The notes below the pieces were generated by a model. It was given only the letters and a program-made list of their open reading frames with translations, did not search any database and was not told where the DNA came from. Below are positions 5,266-5,304 of a stretch of 5,304 nucleotides of DNA, one piece after another (positions within the stretch are counted from its first letter, which is position 1; every line of letters begins with the position of its first letter). The position numbers were made by a program, and so were the translations under genes. The stretch lies in contig CALXGU010000115.1 of assembly GCA_944387905.1 (NCBI GenBank), forward strand, positions 1-5,304, read 5' to 3'. This DNA is from an uncultured Clostridia bacterium. Lineage in GTDB: Bacteria; Bacillota; Clostridia; Oscillospirales; QAKW01.

Positions 5266-5304
5266 TTGTTTGGATTATGTTTTATATAAATACGTCTGCA
5301 TTTG
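5266..5304. other. Short AT-rich tail with no identifiable feature
   Basis: The 39 bases after the terminator contain no start codon with a ribosome binding site and no clear promoter on either strand. This is too short to assign. Confidence 0.5.

Overview
The window looks like a chromosomal segment from a Gram-positive, mid-GC member of the Clostridia, perhaps the Oscillospiraceae/Ruminococcaceae. This is inferred from strong AAGGAG-type ribosome binding sites, a Mini-III ribonuclease, a YitT-family membrane protein with a DUF2179 tail, a secreted S-layer-homology protein, and sigma-A promoters with TTGACC/TATAAT-like boxes. No mobile element, CRISPR array, rRNA or tRNA is visible.

Layout. 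Bases 1-447 hold two small minus-strand genes in tandem: a 91-residue protein with no aromatic, proline, valine, histidine or cysteine residue, followed 9 bp later by a second gene that runs off the left edge. I do not recognise either, but they share an LLSD-x(2-3)-G motif followed by spaced leucines. Bases 448-587 are a divergent control region with an excellent sigma-A promoter pointing right (TTGACC, 17-bp spacer, TATAAT) and two mutually exclusive hairpins just before the first ribosome binding site.

Bases 588-4758 form a tightly packed rightward gene string that is probably one operon: a YfcE-type metallophosphoesterase, Mini-III RNase (mrnC, ATGA overlap), a YitT membrane protein (43-bp gap holding a hairpin), an RsmF-type rRNA cytosine-5 methyltransferase (1-bp gap), and a secreted protein with three S-layer homology repeats (12-bp gap). 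No terminator separates them. Two of the five act on ribosomal RNA: Mini-III trims 23S precursors and the RsmF-like enzyme would methylate rRNA. The others concern phosphodiester hydrolysis, the membrane and the cell wall, so the operon mixes functions.

Bases 4759-5265 hold a self-contained unit: an extended -10 promoter, a 133-residue protein with two zinc ribbons and a TM2 membrane domain, tandem stop codons, and a perfect 16-bp inverted-repeat terminator that could work in both directions. The last 39 bases show nothing I can name.

Most of the window is ordinary core genome. The points most worth a second look are the paired hairpins in the leader, the hairpin at the end of the Mini-III gene next to a poorly spaced start, the unrecognised small gene pair, and the unassigned N-terminal domain of the S-layer protein.
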